A DNA stretch of 64,000 nt from Methylobacterium sp. J-077 (GTDB taxonomy: Bacteria; Pseudomonadota; Alphaproteobacteria; Rhizobiales; Beijerinckiaceae): positions 91,615 through 155,614 of the forward strand of contig NZ_JAKSYJ010000111.1 in assembly GCF_022829365.1 (NCBI RefSeq). Reading direction: 5' to 3'. The notes beneath the pieces are model-generated. The model had not been told where the DNA came from. It did not search any database and was given only the letters and a program-made list of their open reading frames with translations. This document shows, in pieces, positions 1-8,440 of the stretch. Made by a program: the position numbers and the translations under genes. The first letter of the stretch is position 1. Each line of letters starts with the position of its first letter.

Positions 1-1764
1 TTCGTCGACGTGCCCGACGCCAAGGACGGGGACGACGGCACCAAGCTGTTCACGGCGCTCGGCCAAGCGCTGGCCGACGTGCCGCCCGAGCGGCTCGCCG
101 GGATCGTGATGCTCACCGACGGCGTGGTCCACGACATTCCGGCCTCGATGGCCCAGCTCGGCATCAAGGCGCCGCTCCACGTGCTGGTTACCGGCCATCC
201 GGACGAGCGCGACCGGCAGATCAAGCTCCTGGAGGCGCCCCGCTTCGGCATCGTCGGCAAGGATCTGACGATCCGCGCCGAGGTGATGGAGCGCGGCGGC
301 ACCGGCCACGCCGTGGTCACGGTCCGCCGCGACGGCGAGGAAATCGACCGGCGGGACGTCGCCACCGACAAGCCGTTCGCGCTGACCACACGGATCGAGC
401 ATGGCGGCCCGAATGTCGTCGAGATCGAGGTCGAGCCGCTGCCGGGGGAATTGACCACGGTCAACAACCGCGCGGTCCTGCCGATCGAGGGCATCCGCGA
501 GAAGCTTCGCGTGCTGTTGGTCTCCGGCGAGCCGCACCAGGGCGAGCGGACCTGGCGCAACCTGCTGAAATCCGACGCCAACGTCGACCTGGTGCACTTC
601 ACCATCCTGCGTCCGCCCGAGAAGCAGGACGGCACGCCGATCTCCGAATTGTCGCTGATCGCGTTCCCGACCCGCGAGCTGTTCGTCCAGAAGATCAAGG
701 ACTTCGACCTGATCATCTTCGACCGCTACGCCAACCAGAGCGTGCTGCCGCAGGCCTATTTCGACAACATCGTCCGCTACGTCCGCGAGGGCGGCGCGCT
801 GCTCGTCGCCGCCGGTCCCGAATATGCCGGGCCGGCGAGCCTGGCCCGCACGCGGCTCGCCGGCATCCTGCCGGGCGACCCGGACGGGCGGGTGGTCGAG
901 CGCCCCTACAAGGCGACGCCGACCCAGGTCGGCCAGCGCCACCCGGTGACGCGCGACCTGCCGGGCTCGGACGCGAACCCGCCCGCCTGGGGCGACTGGC
1001 TGCGTATCGTCCAGGCCCGCACCCGGCCCGGCATCCAGCCGATCCTGTCGGGAGCCGATGGACTGCCGCTGCTCGCCCTGTCCCGGGAGGACAAGGGCCG
1101 GGTCGCGCTGCTCCTGTCCGACCATGCCTGGCTGTGGGCGCGGGGATACCAGGAAGGCGGCCCCTATCTCGACCTGCTGCGCCGCCTGGCGCACTGGTTG
1201 ATGAAGGAGCCGGCCCTCGAAGAGGAGGCCCTGCGGGCGCAGACCACGGGCCGCGGCCGCGAGGTGCGAGTCGAGCGCCAGACCATGGCCGACCAGGTCG
1301 AGCCGGTCACCGTCACCGGGCCGACCGGCAAGGTGACCACCCTCACCCTCAAGTCCAGCGAGCCCGGCCTGTTCACCGCCACCTTCGATGCCGAGGCCCT
1401 GGGGTTGCATACCCTGCGCTCGGGCAACCTCGTCGCCTTCGTCAGCGTCGGGCCGGCCAACCCGCGCGAGCTCGCTGACGTGTTCAGCGACACCGAGCGC
1501 CTGAAGGCCGTGGCGGAAGGCTCCGGCGGCTCGATCCGCCGGGTCGCGGATGCCGGCGGCGGCACCCAGGTTCCGCGGCTCGCGACCGTGCGCAGCGGAC
1601 GCCTAGCTGGCGGCGACTGGATCGGCTTTCGCCCGAGCGACAGCGCCAATATCCGCGGCGTCGAGGTCTACCCCCTGGCTCTCGGCCTCGCGGCGCTCGC
1701 TGCGCTGGCGGCGGCCGTGCTCGCGATGTGGCTGGTCGAGGGACGCCGCGGGCGGGCGGCTTGA
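1..1764 (+). CDS. Membrane protein with glutamine-amidotransferase-like domain (5' end outside window)
   Basis: The reading frame is already open at base 1, so only the last 587 codons are present. The visible part begins in a VWA-like stretch (MLTDGVVHDIP). It continues with a beta-rich domain and then a GATase1-like fold from about residue 165 to 400 (starting LRVLLVSGEPHQGERTWRNL), and ends with one transmembrane helix close to the C-terminus followed by a basic tail. This layout is typical of the large VWA/BatA-related membrane proteins encoded next to MoxR ATPase and DUF58 genes in Alphaproteobacteria, but those neighbours lie outside the window. The exact function is not established. 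The final helix points to an inner-membrane protein with its bulk in the periplasm. Confidence 0.75.
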   Translation, partial: FVDVPDAKDGDDGTKLFTALGQALADVPPERLAGIVMLTDGVVHDIPASMAQLGIKAPLHVLVTGHPDERDRQIKLLEAPRFGIVGKDLTIRAEVMERGGTGHAVVTVRRDGEEIDRRDVATDKPFALTTRIEHGGPNVVEIEVEPLPGELTTVNNRAVLPIEGIREKLRVLLVSGEPHQGERTWRNLLKSDANVDLVHFTILRPPEKQDGTPISELSLIAFPTRELFVQKIKDFDLIIFDRYANQSVLPQAYFDNIVRYVREGGALLVAAGPEYAGPASLARTRLAGILPGDPDGRVVERPYKATPTQVGQRHPVTRDLPGSDANPPAWGDWLRIVQARTRPGIQPILSGADGLPLLALSREDKGRVALLLSDHAWLWARGYQEGGPYLDLLRRLAHWLMKEPALEEEALRAQTTGRGREVRVERQTMADQVEPVTVTGPTGKVTTLTLKSSEPGLFTATFDAEALGLHTLRSGNLVAFVSVGPANPRELADVFSDTERLKAVAEGSGGSIRRVADAGGGTQVPRLATVRSGRLAGGDWIGFRPSDSANIRGVEVYPLALGLAALAALAAAVLAMWLVEGRRGRAA

Positions 1765-1810
1765 GTTTTTGTGACTTGGAAGGCGGCCTTGTTTCCCCAA
1801 TCTGGGCGCT

Positions 1811-1838
1811 CTCCCTCCCCCGCAGAGGGGGGAGGGAG
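1811..1838. repeat. GC-rich hairpin repeat (CTCCCTCCCC type)
   Basis: Two complementary arms, CTCCCTCCCCC and GGGGGAGGGAG, surround a short loop in the spacer after the first gene. Similar CCCTCCCC/GGGGAGGG hairpins recur at 18601, 25685, 28531, 28641 and 32622, so this is a dispersed intergenic family. It may also act as a terminator for the upstream gene, although no T-run follows directly. Confidence 0.7.
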
Positions 1839-2012
1839 ACGCGCGCGGATCCGGCCCCCGTCAAAAAAGGCCCTGTGCAGCGCGTCACGCCGCGGTCGCG
1901 CACCAGCCGGCAACATGTAGCCTCGACGCCCGGGCCGCACCCAGCCTAAGACCCTCGTGAACCCTGAATACCCCCGCACCGCACGGTGCGCCGACATGGA
2001 GACAGCCTGCCC

Positions 2013-3890
2013 GTGACTGGACGCCTCCTCGCCGCGACGCTCGTCGTCGCCTGCCTCCAGTTCGCCCCGGCCCGGGCGCAGGAACCGGCGGCGATGCCGG
2101 CGGCCACGGGCCAGTGGACCCACGCCATCACGTTGATGGGCGAGCCGAAATACGGCCTCGACTTCAAGCATTTCGACTATGCCGACCCCGATGCCCCCAA
2201 GGGCGGCCTGGTGCGGCTGGGTGCGCAGGGTGGCTTCGACAACTTCAACATCGTGGTCGCCGGCCTGAAGGGCGATCTCGAGAACGGGGTCCAGCAGATC
2301 TACGATACGCTGATGACCGAATCCTCGGACGAGCCGTTCACCTCCTACGGGCTGCTGGCCGAGGCGGTACGGATCGCCCCCGATCTCGGCTCGGTCTCGT
2401 ACCGCCTGCGCGAGAACGCCCGCTGGCACGACGGGAAGCCGATCACCCCCGAGGACGTGGTCTGGTCCTACGGCGTGCTGAAGGCTAACAGCCCGTTCTA
2501 TGCCGCCTATTACCAGACCGTCGCCAAGGCCGAGGCGACGGGGCCGCGCGAGGTGACCTTCACCTTCACCGAGAAGGGCAACCGCGAGTTGCCGCAGGTG
2601 ATCGGCCAGCTGCGCGTCCTGCCCAAGCACTGGTGGGAGGCCAAGGACGCCAACGGCAAGCCGCGCAGCCCCACCGAGACCACCCTGGAGCCGCCGCTCG
2701 GCTCCGGCCCCTACCGGCTCGCCAAGTTCGAGCCCGGCCGCAGCGTCACCTATACCCGCGTGCCGGACTATTGGGGCAAGGACCTGCCGGTGAATGCCGG
2801 GCGCTACAACTTCGACACCGAGCGCTTCGAGTACTTTCGCGACGGCACCGTGCTGGTCGAGGCCCTGAAGGGCGACCTGTACGACTTCCGGGCCGAGAAC
2901 ATCGCCCGCAACTGGGCCACCGCCTACGACGACTTCCCGGCCGTGAAGGAGGGGCGCCTGATCAAGGAGGCGTTCCCGGAGCGCGGCATGGGCATCATGC
3001 AGGCCTTCGCGTTCAACACCCGCAGGGACAAGTTCAAGGACCCGCGGGTGCGCCGGGCCTTCAACCTGGCGCTCAACTTCGAGGAGATGAACAAGGCCCT
3101 GTTCTACGGCCTGTACAAGCGCATCAACTCCTACTTCTTCGGTTCGGAACTCGCCTCCGCGGGCCTGCCGGAGGGCGAGGAGAAGGCGATCCTGGAGAGC
3201 GTCAAAGACAAGATCCCGGCTTCGGTCTTCACCACGCCGTATGCCAACCCGGTGAACGAGCCCCAGGACGCCGTGCGGAAAAACCTGCGCGAGGCCGTCG
3301 GGCTGCTGCGCGAGGCCGGCTACGAGTTGCGTGGCGGCAAGATGGTCGACAAGGCCACCGGTGAACCGCTGACGGTCGAGTTCCTCGAGTTCCAGAATGC
3401 CTTCGAGCGGGTGATCCTGCCCTTCTCGGCGCAGCTCAAGCTGATCGGCATCGATGCGACCCTGCGGGTGATCGATGCGGCGCAATACCAGAACCGGATC
3501 CGCGATTTCGATTTCGACATCATCACCAACGCCTGGGGCGAGTCGCTCTCGCCGGGCAACGAGCAGCGCGAGTTCTGGGGCTCGGCGGCGGCCGACAAGC
3601 CGGGCTCGCGCAACCTGATCGGGATCAAGGATCCCGGCATCGATGCGCTGATCGAGAAGGTGATCTACGCCCCCGACCGGGCCGGCCTGGTCGCTGCCAC
3701 CCGGGCGCTGGACCGGGTGCTGCTCGCCCACGATTACGTCGTGCCGCAATGGTCGGCGAGCGAGCAGCGGACCCTGCGCTGGAACCGGTTCGGCCACCCG
3801 GCGATCCTGCCGCGCTACGCCGGCTCCGGTTTCCCGACGACCTGGTGGTACGACCAGACGCTGGCCGCCAAGACCGGAGCCCCGCGTTGA
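2013..3890 (+). CDS. YejA-like extracellular solute-binding protein, family 5 (first copy)
   Basis: Periplasmic binding component of a peptide/oligopeptide ABC transporter. I place the start at the GTG at 2013: it follows GGAGA by 8 nt and opens a clean Sec signal peptide (MTGRLLAATLVVACLQF, cleavage after ARA). An in-frame GTG at 1986 would put charged residues ahead of the signal and lies in a small hairpin (1975-1990). The mature protein has the SBP_bac_5 core with the family pattern ITLMGEPKYGLDFKHFDYAD typical of YejA. The stop TGA at 3888 overlaps the start of a second, paralogous binding protein, so the two are translationally coupled. Length, 625 aa, is normal for YejA. The exact ligand is unknown. 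Confidence 0.9.
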   Translation: MTGRLLAATLVVACLQFAPARAQEPAAMPAATGQWTHAITLMGEPKYGLDFKHFDYADPDAPKGGLVRLGAQGGFDNFNIVVAGLKGDLENGVQQIYDTLMTESSDEPFTSYGLLAEAVRIAPDLGSVSYRLRENARWHDGKPITPEDVVWSYGVLKANSPFYAAYYQTVAKAEATGPREVTFTFTEKGNRELPQVIGQLRVLPKHWWEAKDANGKPRSPTETTLEPPLGSGPYRLAKFEPGRSVTYTRVPDYWGKDLPVNAGRYNFDTERFEYFRDGTVLVEALKGDLYDFRAENIARNWATAYDDFPAVKEGRLIKEAFPERGMGIMQAFAFNTRRDKFKDPRVRRAFNLALNFEEMNKALFYGLYKRINSYFFGSELASAGLPEGEEKAILESVKDKIPASVFTTPYANPVNEPQDAVRKNLREAVGLLREAGYELRGGKMVDKATGEPLTVEFLEFQNAFERVILPFSAQLKLIGIDATLRVIDAAQYQNRIRDFDFDIITNAWGESLSPGNEQREFWGSAAADKPGSRNLIGIKDPGIDALIEKVIYAPDRAGLVAATRALDRVLLAHDYVVPQWSASEQRTLRWNRFGHPAILPRYAGSGFPTTWWYDQTLAAKTGAPR

Positions 3891-5740
3891 CCCGCGGCCC
3901 TTGGCGGCCGAGCCGGCGCGGCCTCGTGCTGGGCGCCGGCGCCCTCGCGGCGATCCGTCCCGCCCGGGCCGCCGGCGACGAGCGCCACGGCCTGTCGAGC
4001 TTCGGCGAGCTGAAATACGCCCCCGGCTTCGCGCATTTCGACTACGTGAACCCGATCGCCCCGAAAGGCGGCCGGTTCTCGACCCAGCTCACCGGCACGA
4101 TCGGCAACCAGTCCCTCAACACCTTCAACACGCTCAATATCTACGTGCTGCGCGGCGACGGCGCGGCCGGGCTGGACCAGACCTTCGACAGCCTGATGGT
4201 CCGGGCGCTCGACGAGCCGGACGCGGTCTACGGGCTGGTGGCGCGCGCCGTCACGGTGAGCCCCGACGGCCTGACCTACACCTTCGCGCTGCGCCCCCAG
4301 GCCCATTTCCACGACGGCTCGCGGCTCACCGCACGGGACGCCGCCTTCAGCCTCAAGCTCCTGCGCGACAAGGGCCATCCCTCGATCTCCGAGGTGATCC
4401 GGCCGATGATCGACGCCCGGGCCGAGGGCGACGACACTCTCGTCGTCACCTTCGCGGAGGGCCGCGCCCGGGACCTGCCGCTGTTCGTGGCGCAGCTGCC
4501 GATTTTTTCGGCTTCCTACTACAGCAACCGCGATTTCGAGGCGTCGAGCCTCGATGCGCCGCTAGGCTCCGGCCCCTACCGGGTCGGCGCTGTCGATCCC
4601 GGCCGCTCCATCGGGCTCGACCGGGTCCCGGATTACTGGGCGGCGGACCTCGCCGTGACGGTGGGGCAGAACAATTTCGACGCGCTCCGCTACGAGTACT
4701 TTCGCGATCGCACCGTGGCCTTCGAGGCGTTCAAGAGCGGCGCCTTCACGGTCCGCGAAGAGTTCACCGCCCGGGTCTGGGCAACCGGCTACGATTTTCC
4801 CGCCGCCACCGAGGGGCGCGTCATCCGGCAGACCGTGCCGGATGCGCGACCCAGCGGCACGCAGGGCTGGTGGATCAACATCCGCCGGGAGCCGTTCCGC
4901 GATCCGCGCATCCGCGAGGCGATCGGCCTGTGCTTCGACTTCGAATGGTCGAACCGCAACCTGATGTACGGCGCCTACACGCGCACCGCCTCGTTCTTCG
5001 AGAATTCCGACCTCAAGGCCACGGGAGAACCCTCGGCCGAGGAGCTGGCCCTGCTGGAGCCGTTCAAGGACCTGCCCCCGGAGGTGTTCGCCGAGGCCTG
5101 GACGCCCCCCGTCTCGGACGGGTCCGGCCAGGACCGGGCGCTGCTCAAGCGCGCCGACGCCCTGCTGCGCGAGGCCGGTTGCACCCGCCAGGGCAGCGGC
5201 CTCCTGCTGCCGGGCGGCCAGCCCCTGGCCATCGAGTTCCTGGACGACGACCCGGTCTTTCAGGCGGTCACCCAGCCGTTCATCCGCAATCTCGGCCTGC
5301 TCGGGATCAAGGCGACCCATCGCACCGTCGACCCGTCCCAGTACCAGGCCCGGGTCAACGACTTCGACTTCGACGTCACCTCCCGCCGCTTCGCCGGCGG
5401 CGTTACCCCGGGCGCGGAGCTGCGCGAACTCTATGGCTCCCGGGCGGCCACTACCCCGGGCTCCAACAACCTCTCAGGCGTCGCCGATCCGGCGCTCGAC
5501 GCGCTGCTCACCGCCATCGCGGATGCCAAGTCCCGGGCCGCGCTGACCACGGCGTGCCGGGCCCTCGACCGGGTGCTGCGGGCCCAGCGCTTGTGGGTGC
5601 CGATGTGGTATTCCGGCGCGCACCGCCTCGCCCTGTGGGACGTCTACGGCCGCCCGGCGAACCCGCCCAGATACGACCTCGGCGCCCCCGGCACCTGGTG
5701 GTACGAGGCCAACAAGGCCAAGCGGATCGGGCGGGACTAG
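3887..5740 (+). CDS. YejA-like extracellular solute-binding protein, family 5 (second copy)
   Basis: A diverged paralogue of the gene just upstream; both share the order GELKYAPGFAHFDYVNP, LGSGPYR and the closing TWWY motif. The best start is TTG at 3887, which overlaps the upstream stop (TTGA) and gives a signal peptide with a twin-arginine-like n-region (RPSRRGLVLGAGALAAI). If that reading is right this copy may use the Tat route while the first uses Sec. The mature protein is about 590 aa. The gene is followed after 7 nt by the permease gene, so all three form one operon. Two binding proteins sharing one permease suggests ligand diversification; this is inference. Confidence 0.88.
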   Translation: MTRGPWRPSRRGLVLGAGALAAIRPARAAGDERHGLSSFGELKYAPGFAHFDYVNPIAPKGGRFSTQLTGTIGNQSLNTFNTLNIYVLRGDGAAGLDQTFDSLMVRALDEPDAVYGLVARAVTVSPDGLTYTFALRPQAHFHDGSRLTARDAAFSLKLLRDKGHPSISEVIRPMIDARAEGDDTLVVTFAEGRARDLPLFVAQLPIFSASYYSNRDFEASSLDAPLGSGPYRVGAVDPGRSIGLDRVPDYWAADLAVTVGQNNFDALRYEYFRDRTVAFEAFKSGAFTVREEFTARVWATGYDFPAATEGRVIRQTVPDARPSGTQGWWINIRREPFRDPRIREAIGLCFDFEWSNRNLMYGAYTRTASFFENSDLKATGEPSAEELALLEPFKDLPPEVFAEAWTPPVSDGSGQDRALLKRADALLREAGCTRQGSGLLLPGGQPLAIEFLDDDPVFQAVTQPFIRNLGLLGIKATHRTVDPSQYQARVNDFDFDVTSRRFAGGVTPGAELRELYGSRAATTPGSNNLSGVADPALDALLTAIADAKSRAALTTACRALDRVLRAQRLWVPMWYSGAHRLALWDVYGRPANPPRYDLGAPGTWWYEANKAKRIGRD

Positions 5741-5747
5741 GACGATC

Positions 5748-6848
5748 ATGCTTGGCTACATCCTCCGCCGCATCGGCCTGATGATCCCGACCCTGTTCGG
5801 GATCATGCTGATCACCTTCACCATCGTGCAATTCGCCCCCGGTGGCCCGGTGGAGCGGGTGCTCTCGCAGATGAAGGGCCAGGGCGACGGCGCCCTGTCG
5901 CGGGTCACCGGCGGCGCCGGCGATCTCGGCGGCGGTCGGCCGGCAGGGGGCGGGGACGGCAATTCCCGCTATCGTGGCGCGCAAGGGTTGAGCCCGGACT
6001 TCATCGCCAAGCTGGAGAAGCAGTTCGGCTTCGACAAGCCGGCGCCCGAGCGCTTCGCCAAGATGCTCTGGGACTACACGAGGTTCGATTTCGGCCGCAG
6101 CTATTTTCGCGACGTCACCGTCATCCAGCTGATCAAGGAGCGCCTGCCGGTCTCGATCTCGCTGGGCCTGTGGATGACGCTGCTGTCCTACGCGATCTCG
6201 ATCCCACTGGGCATCCGCAAGGCCGTCAAGGACGGCGAGCGCTTCGACCGCTGGACCTCCTTCGTGGTGATCATCGGCTACGCGATCCCGGGCTTCATGT
6301 TCGGGCTGATGCTGATCATCCTGTTCGCGGGCGGCTCGTTCTACCAGTTTTTTCCGCTGCGCGGCCTGACCAGCGAGGGCTGGGAGACCTTCTCCACCTG
6401 GCACAAGCTCACCGACTACGCATGGCACATGGTGCTGCCGCTCACCGCACTGGTGATCGGCGCCTTCGCGACCTCGACCCTGCTCACCAAGAACTCGTTC
6501 CTCGACGAGATCCGCAAGCAATACGTCCTGACCGCGCGGATGAAGGGCCTATCCGAGCGACGCGTGCTCTACGGCCACGTCTTCCGCAACGCCATGCTGA
6601 TCGTCATCGCCGGCTTCCCGGGCGCGTTCATCTCGGCCTTCTTCACCGGCTCGCTGCTGATCGAGACGATCTTCTCACTCGACGGGCTGGGGGAGCTGTC
6701 GTTCCGCTCGATCGTCGGCCGCGACTACCCGGTGGTGTTCGCGACCCTGTACATCTTCTCCCTGCTCGGGCTGGCGGTGAACCTGCTGTCCGATCTGATC
6801 TACGTCTGGATCGACCCGCGGATCGATTTCTCCGCCCGGGCGACGTGA
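5748..6848 (+). CDS. yejB: YejB-like ABC transporter permease
   Basis: Inner-membrane permease of the oligopeptide type. The N-terminus MLGYILRRIGLMIPTLFGIM is the standard first helix of YejB/DppB proteins, followed by a glycine-rich periplasmic insert (about residues 45-85) and five more helices. A binding-protein-dependent transport signature lies near residues 255-300, where EIRKQYVLTARMKGLSERRV would contact the ATPase. Length 366 aa matches YejB. It starts 7 nt after the second binding-protein gene. The usual partners YejE (second permease) and YejF (fused ATPase) do not follow: the next gene is on the opposite strand. The transporter therefore needs components encoded elsewhere, or is no longer functional. 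Confidence 0.9.
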   Translation: MLGYILRRIGLMIPTLFGIMLITFTIVQFAPGGPVERVLSQMKGQGDGALSRVTGGAGDLGGGRPAGGGDGNSRYRGAQGLSPDFIAKLEKQFGFDKPAPERFAKMLWDYTRFDFGRSYFRDVTVIQLIKERLPVSISLGLWMTLLSYAISIPLGIRKAVKDGERFDRWTSFVVIIGYAIPGFMFGLMLIILFAGGSFYQFFPLRGLTSEGWETFSTWHKLTDYAWHMVLPLTALVIGAFATSTLLTKNSFLDEIRKQYVLTARMKGLSERRVLYGHVFRNAMLIVIAGFPGAFISAFFTGSLLIETIFSLDGLGELSFRSIVGRDYPVVFATLYIFSLLGLAVNLLSDLIYVWIDPRIDFSARAT

Positions 6849-6873
6849 GGGTGGCAGGCGGGGCGGAGCCCGC

Positions 6874-7485
6874 TCACGACAGCGGCGAGCCCGGATCCGG
6901 CAGGGCGATGGTCGAGGTGGCCTCGAGGATCTGGTCCGGTCCGCCCTTCGGGGGCCACGCGCCGGAGGCGTAGGCGTTCGCGCGCAGCCTCGCCCGCTCT
7001 TCCAGGCTGGTGAAGGCCCAGATGTGCGTGATCCGGGGGGCACCGTCGAGGGCGTACAGGTTGGTCACGAGATGCGCGGTGTAGGGCTTGGCCGGCGCGA
7101 TCGCCGCCTCCCAGGCTGCCAGCGTCGGCGCGAGGCCGCCGGGCCTGAGCCGATAGGTCCGGATCTCGTACACGCCGCCGCGCGAGCCGGTCCGCACCGG
7201 CGGCAGGAACGGGAACGGCGCGTAGCTGTCCATGGTCAAAGCGGTGAGGTGATCGCCCGCGTGGAACGGCGCGGCGCTCATCAGGGCGCGCCGCCGCTCC
7301 GCCGTCATCGCCTCGGGGGCCTGGAAGCGGCGCAGGAGCACCACCCGGCCGAGGGTGCCGATCTCGGTGCGCCAGCAGCCGAGCAGCGTCCCGGCCTCCG
7401 CCTCGGCGGCCCAGGCGCACGCCCGCTCGGCGACTTGGCCGACCGCCAGCAACGGGCAGGACAGCGTGGCGAGTTCGTAGAGCAT
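6874..7485 (-). CDS. NIPSNAP family protein
   Basis: Small cytoplasmic alpha+beta-barrel-type protein with two NIPSNAP/ferredoxin-like repeats. The second opens with the hallmark YEIRTYRLRPG near residue 105, and a first degenerate copy begins at the N-terminus (MLYELATLSCP). Family members are of uncertain biochemical function. The start at 7485 is supported by GGAGG 9 nt upstream on the minus strand. A hexanucleotide tandem repeat sits directly upstream of that ribosome binding site (7501-7521). The gene is convergent with yejB, with 25 nt between the stops. Confidence 0.85.
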   Translation of the reverse strand: MLYELATLSCPLLAVGQVAERACAWAAEAEAGTLLGCWRTEIGTLGRVVLLRRFQAPEAMTAERRRALMSAAPFHAGDHLTALTMDSYAPFPFLPPVRTGSRGGVYEIRTYRLRPGGLAPTLAAWEAAIAPAKPYTAHLVTNLYALDGAPRITHIWAFTSLEERARLRANAYASGAWPPKGGPDQILEATSTIALPDPGSPLS

Positions 7486-7500
7486 GGCCGGGCGCCTCCG

Positions 7501-7521
7501 CTTTCGCTTTCGCTTTCGCTT
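7501..7521. repeat. Hexanucleotide tandem repeat (CTTTCG x3)
   Basis: Three perfect copies of CTTTCG plus a partial fourth, read as CGAAAG on the coding strand of the NIPSNAP gene. The array lies in its leader, just upstream of the GGAGG ribosome binding site. Copy-number change would alter the promoter or leader spacing but not a reading frame. Confidence 0.8.
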
Positions 7522-7577
7522 GCTTTACCCGGCTGAAGCTAGATCACCGCGATCCCGGGGCGAGGGCCGCGCGGGAC

Positions 7578-8378
7578 CTACCGTGCTTCCCCACTGCCGA
7601 GCACCCGCGCCACCGTGCTCCGCAGCGCCTGGGCGCTGCGATAACCCACCGCCGCCGCGACCGCTCCGAGGGGCCGCCCCTCGGCGGTCAGCGCGAGCGC
7701 CCGGATCACCCGGGCCCGCGCCCGCCAGTCGCCGAAGCTCAAGCCCGTCTCGGTGCGGAACCCCCGGGTCAGGGTGCGCCGGCTCGCTCCGGCGCGGTCG
7801 GCCCAAGCGTCGAGGTCGTCGGCCGCGGCCGGATCCGCGATCAGGCCGAGGCAGACCCGGCGCAGGCGGGCATCTCGGGGCAGCGGCAGGGTGAGCGGCG
7901 TCTCGGGGGCGCGGCCGATCTCGTCGAGCACCAGGGCGGCGAGGTGGCCGCCGCGGCCGGCCTCGTCGTACAGCACCGGCTCCAGCCCGAGGGCCGCGAG
8001 CGCCGCGGCGAGCAACGGGGAGACCAGGATCACCCGGCAGCGCTCCGGGAAGGCCGACACCGCGGTCGGATCGAGATAGGCGGAGCACATCGCCACCGCG
8101 CCGTGGGTCGCCACGGCGTGCGGCAGGCGCGGCGGGATCCATAGGGCATGCCCCTCCGGCACGACCCAGGTGCCATCGTCGGCCGAGGCCGTCATCAGGC
8201 CCTCCGTCGCGTAGAGAAGCTGCGCACGCGGGTGGAAATGCCGGTCCAGCCGCATCCCGGCCGGGTAGGTCTTGGGCATCACCGCGACGGCGCGCGGCAC
8301 GTCCTGATAATCGGCAGCCTCCGTCGAGCGTCCGCGACGCGGCTGGCCGCTCGAACAAAATGGCCCGTTCGCATCCAT
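7578..8378 (-). CDS. AraC-family transcriptional regulator with N-terminal cupin
   Basis: Residues about 30-130 form an AraC-type cupin (RHFHPRAQLLYATEGLM, then PEGHALWIPPRLPHAV), which normally senses a small ligand. Residues about 165-260 hold two helix-turn-helix units (DLDAWADRAGASRRTLTRGF and GAVAAAVGYRSAQAL). The gene is divergent from an MFS permease starting at 8441, with only 62 bp between them, so that permease is its most likely target. The start at 8378 keeps the full cupin; an internal ATG at 8279 would clip its first strand. Ligand unknown. Confidence 0.88.
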   Translation of the reverse strand: MDANGPFCSSGQPRRGRSTEAADYQDVPRAVAVMPKTYPAGMRLDRHFHPRAQLLYATEGLMTASADDGTWVVPEGHALWIPPRLPHAVATHGAVAMCSAYLDPTAVSAFPERCRVILVSPLLAAALAALGLEPVLYDEAGRGGHLAALVLDEIGRAPETPLTLPLPRDARLRRVCLGLIADPAAADDLDAWADRAGASRRTLTRGFRTETGLSFGDWRARARVIRALALTAEGRPLGAVAAAVGYRSAQALRSTVARVLGSGEAR

Positions 8379-8440
8379 ATCCGGCCCGACACGTCTATCG
8401 GGCCAAGGTATCAGGGGACGATCCCGGAGGATACGCCGCG

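Noticed and set aside
1668..3797. Minus-strand open frame of 709 codons opposite the first yejA-like gene
   Set aside because: It is antisense to a well-supported gene, is rich in Asp, Gly, Arg and His as expected for high-GC shadow frames, and shows no domain.
8360..8440. Upstream ATG of the MFS gene
   Set aside because: It overlaps the start of the divergent AraC gene and adds residues that do not look like an MFS N-terminus; ATG 8441 has a good ribosome binding site.
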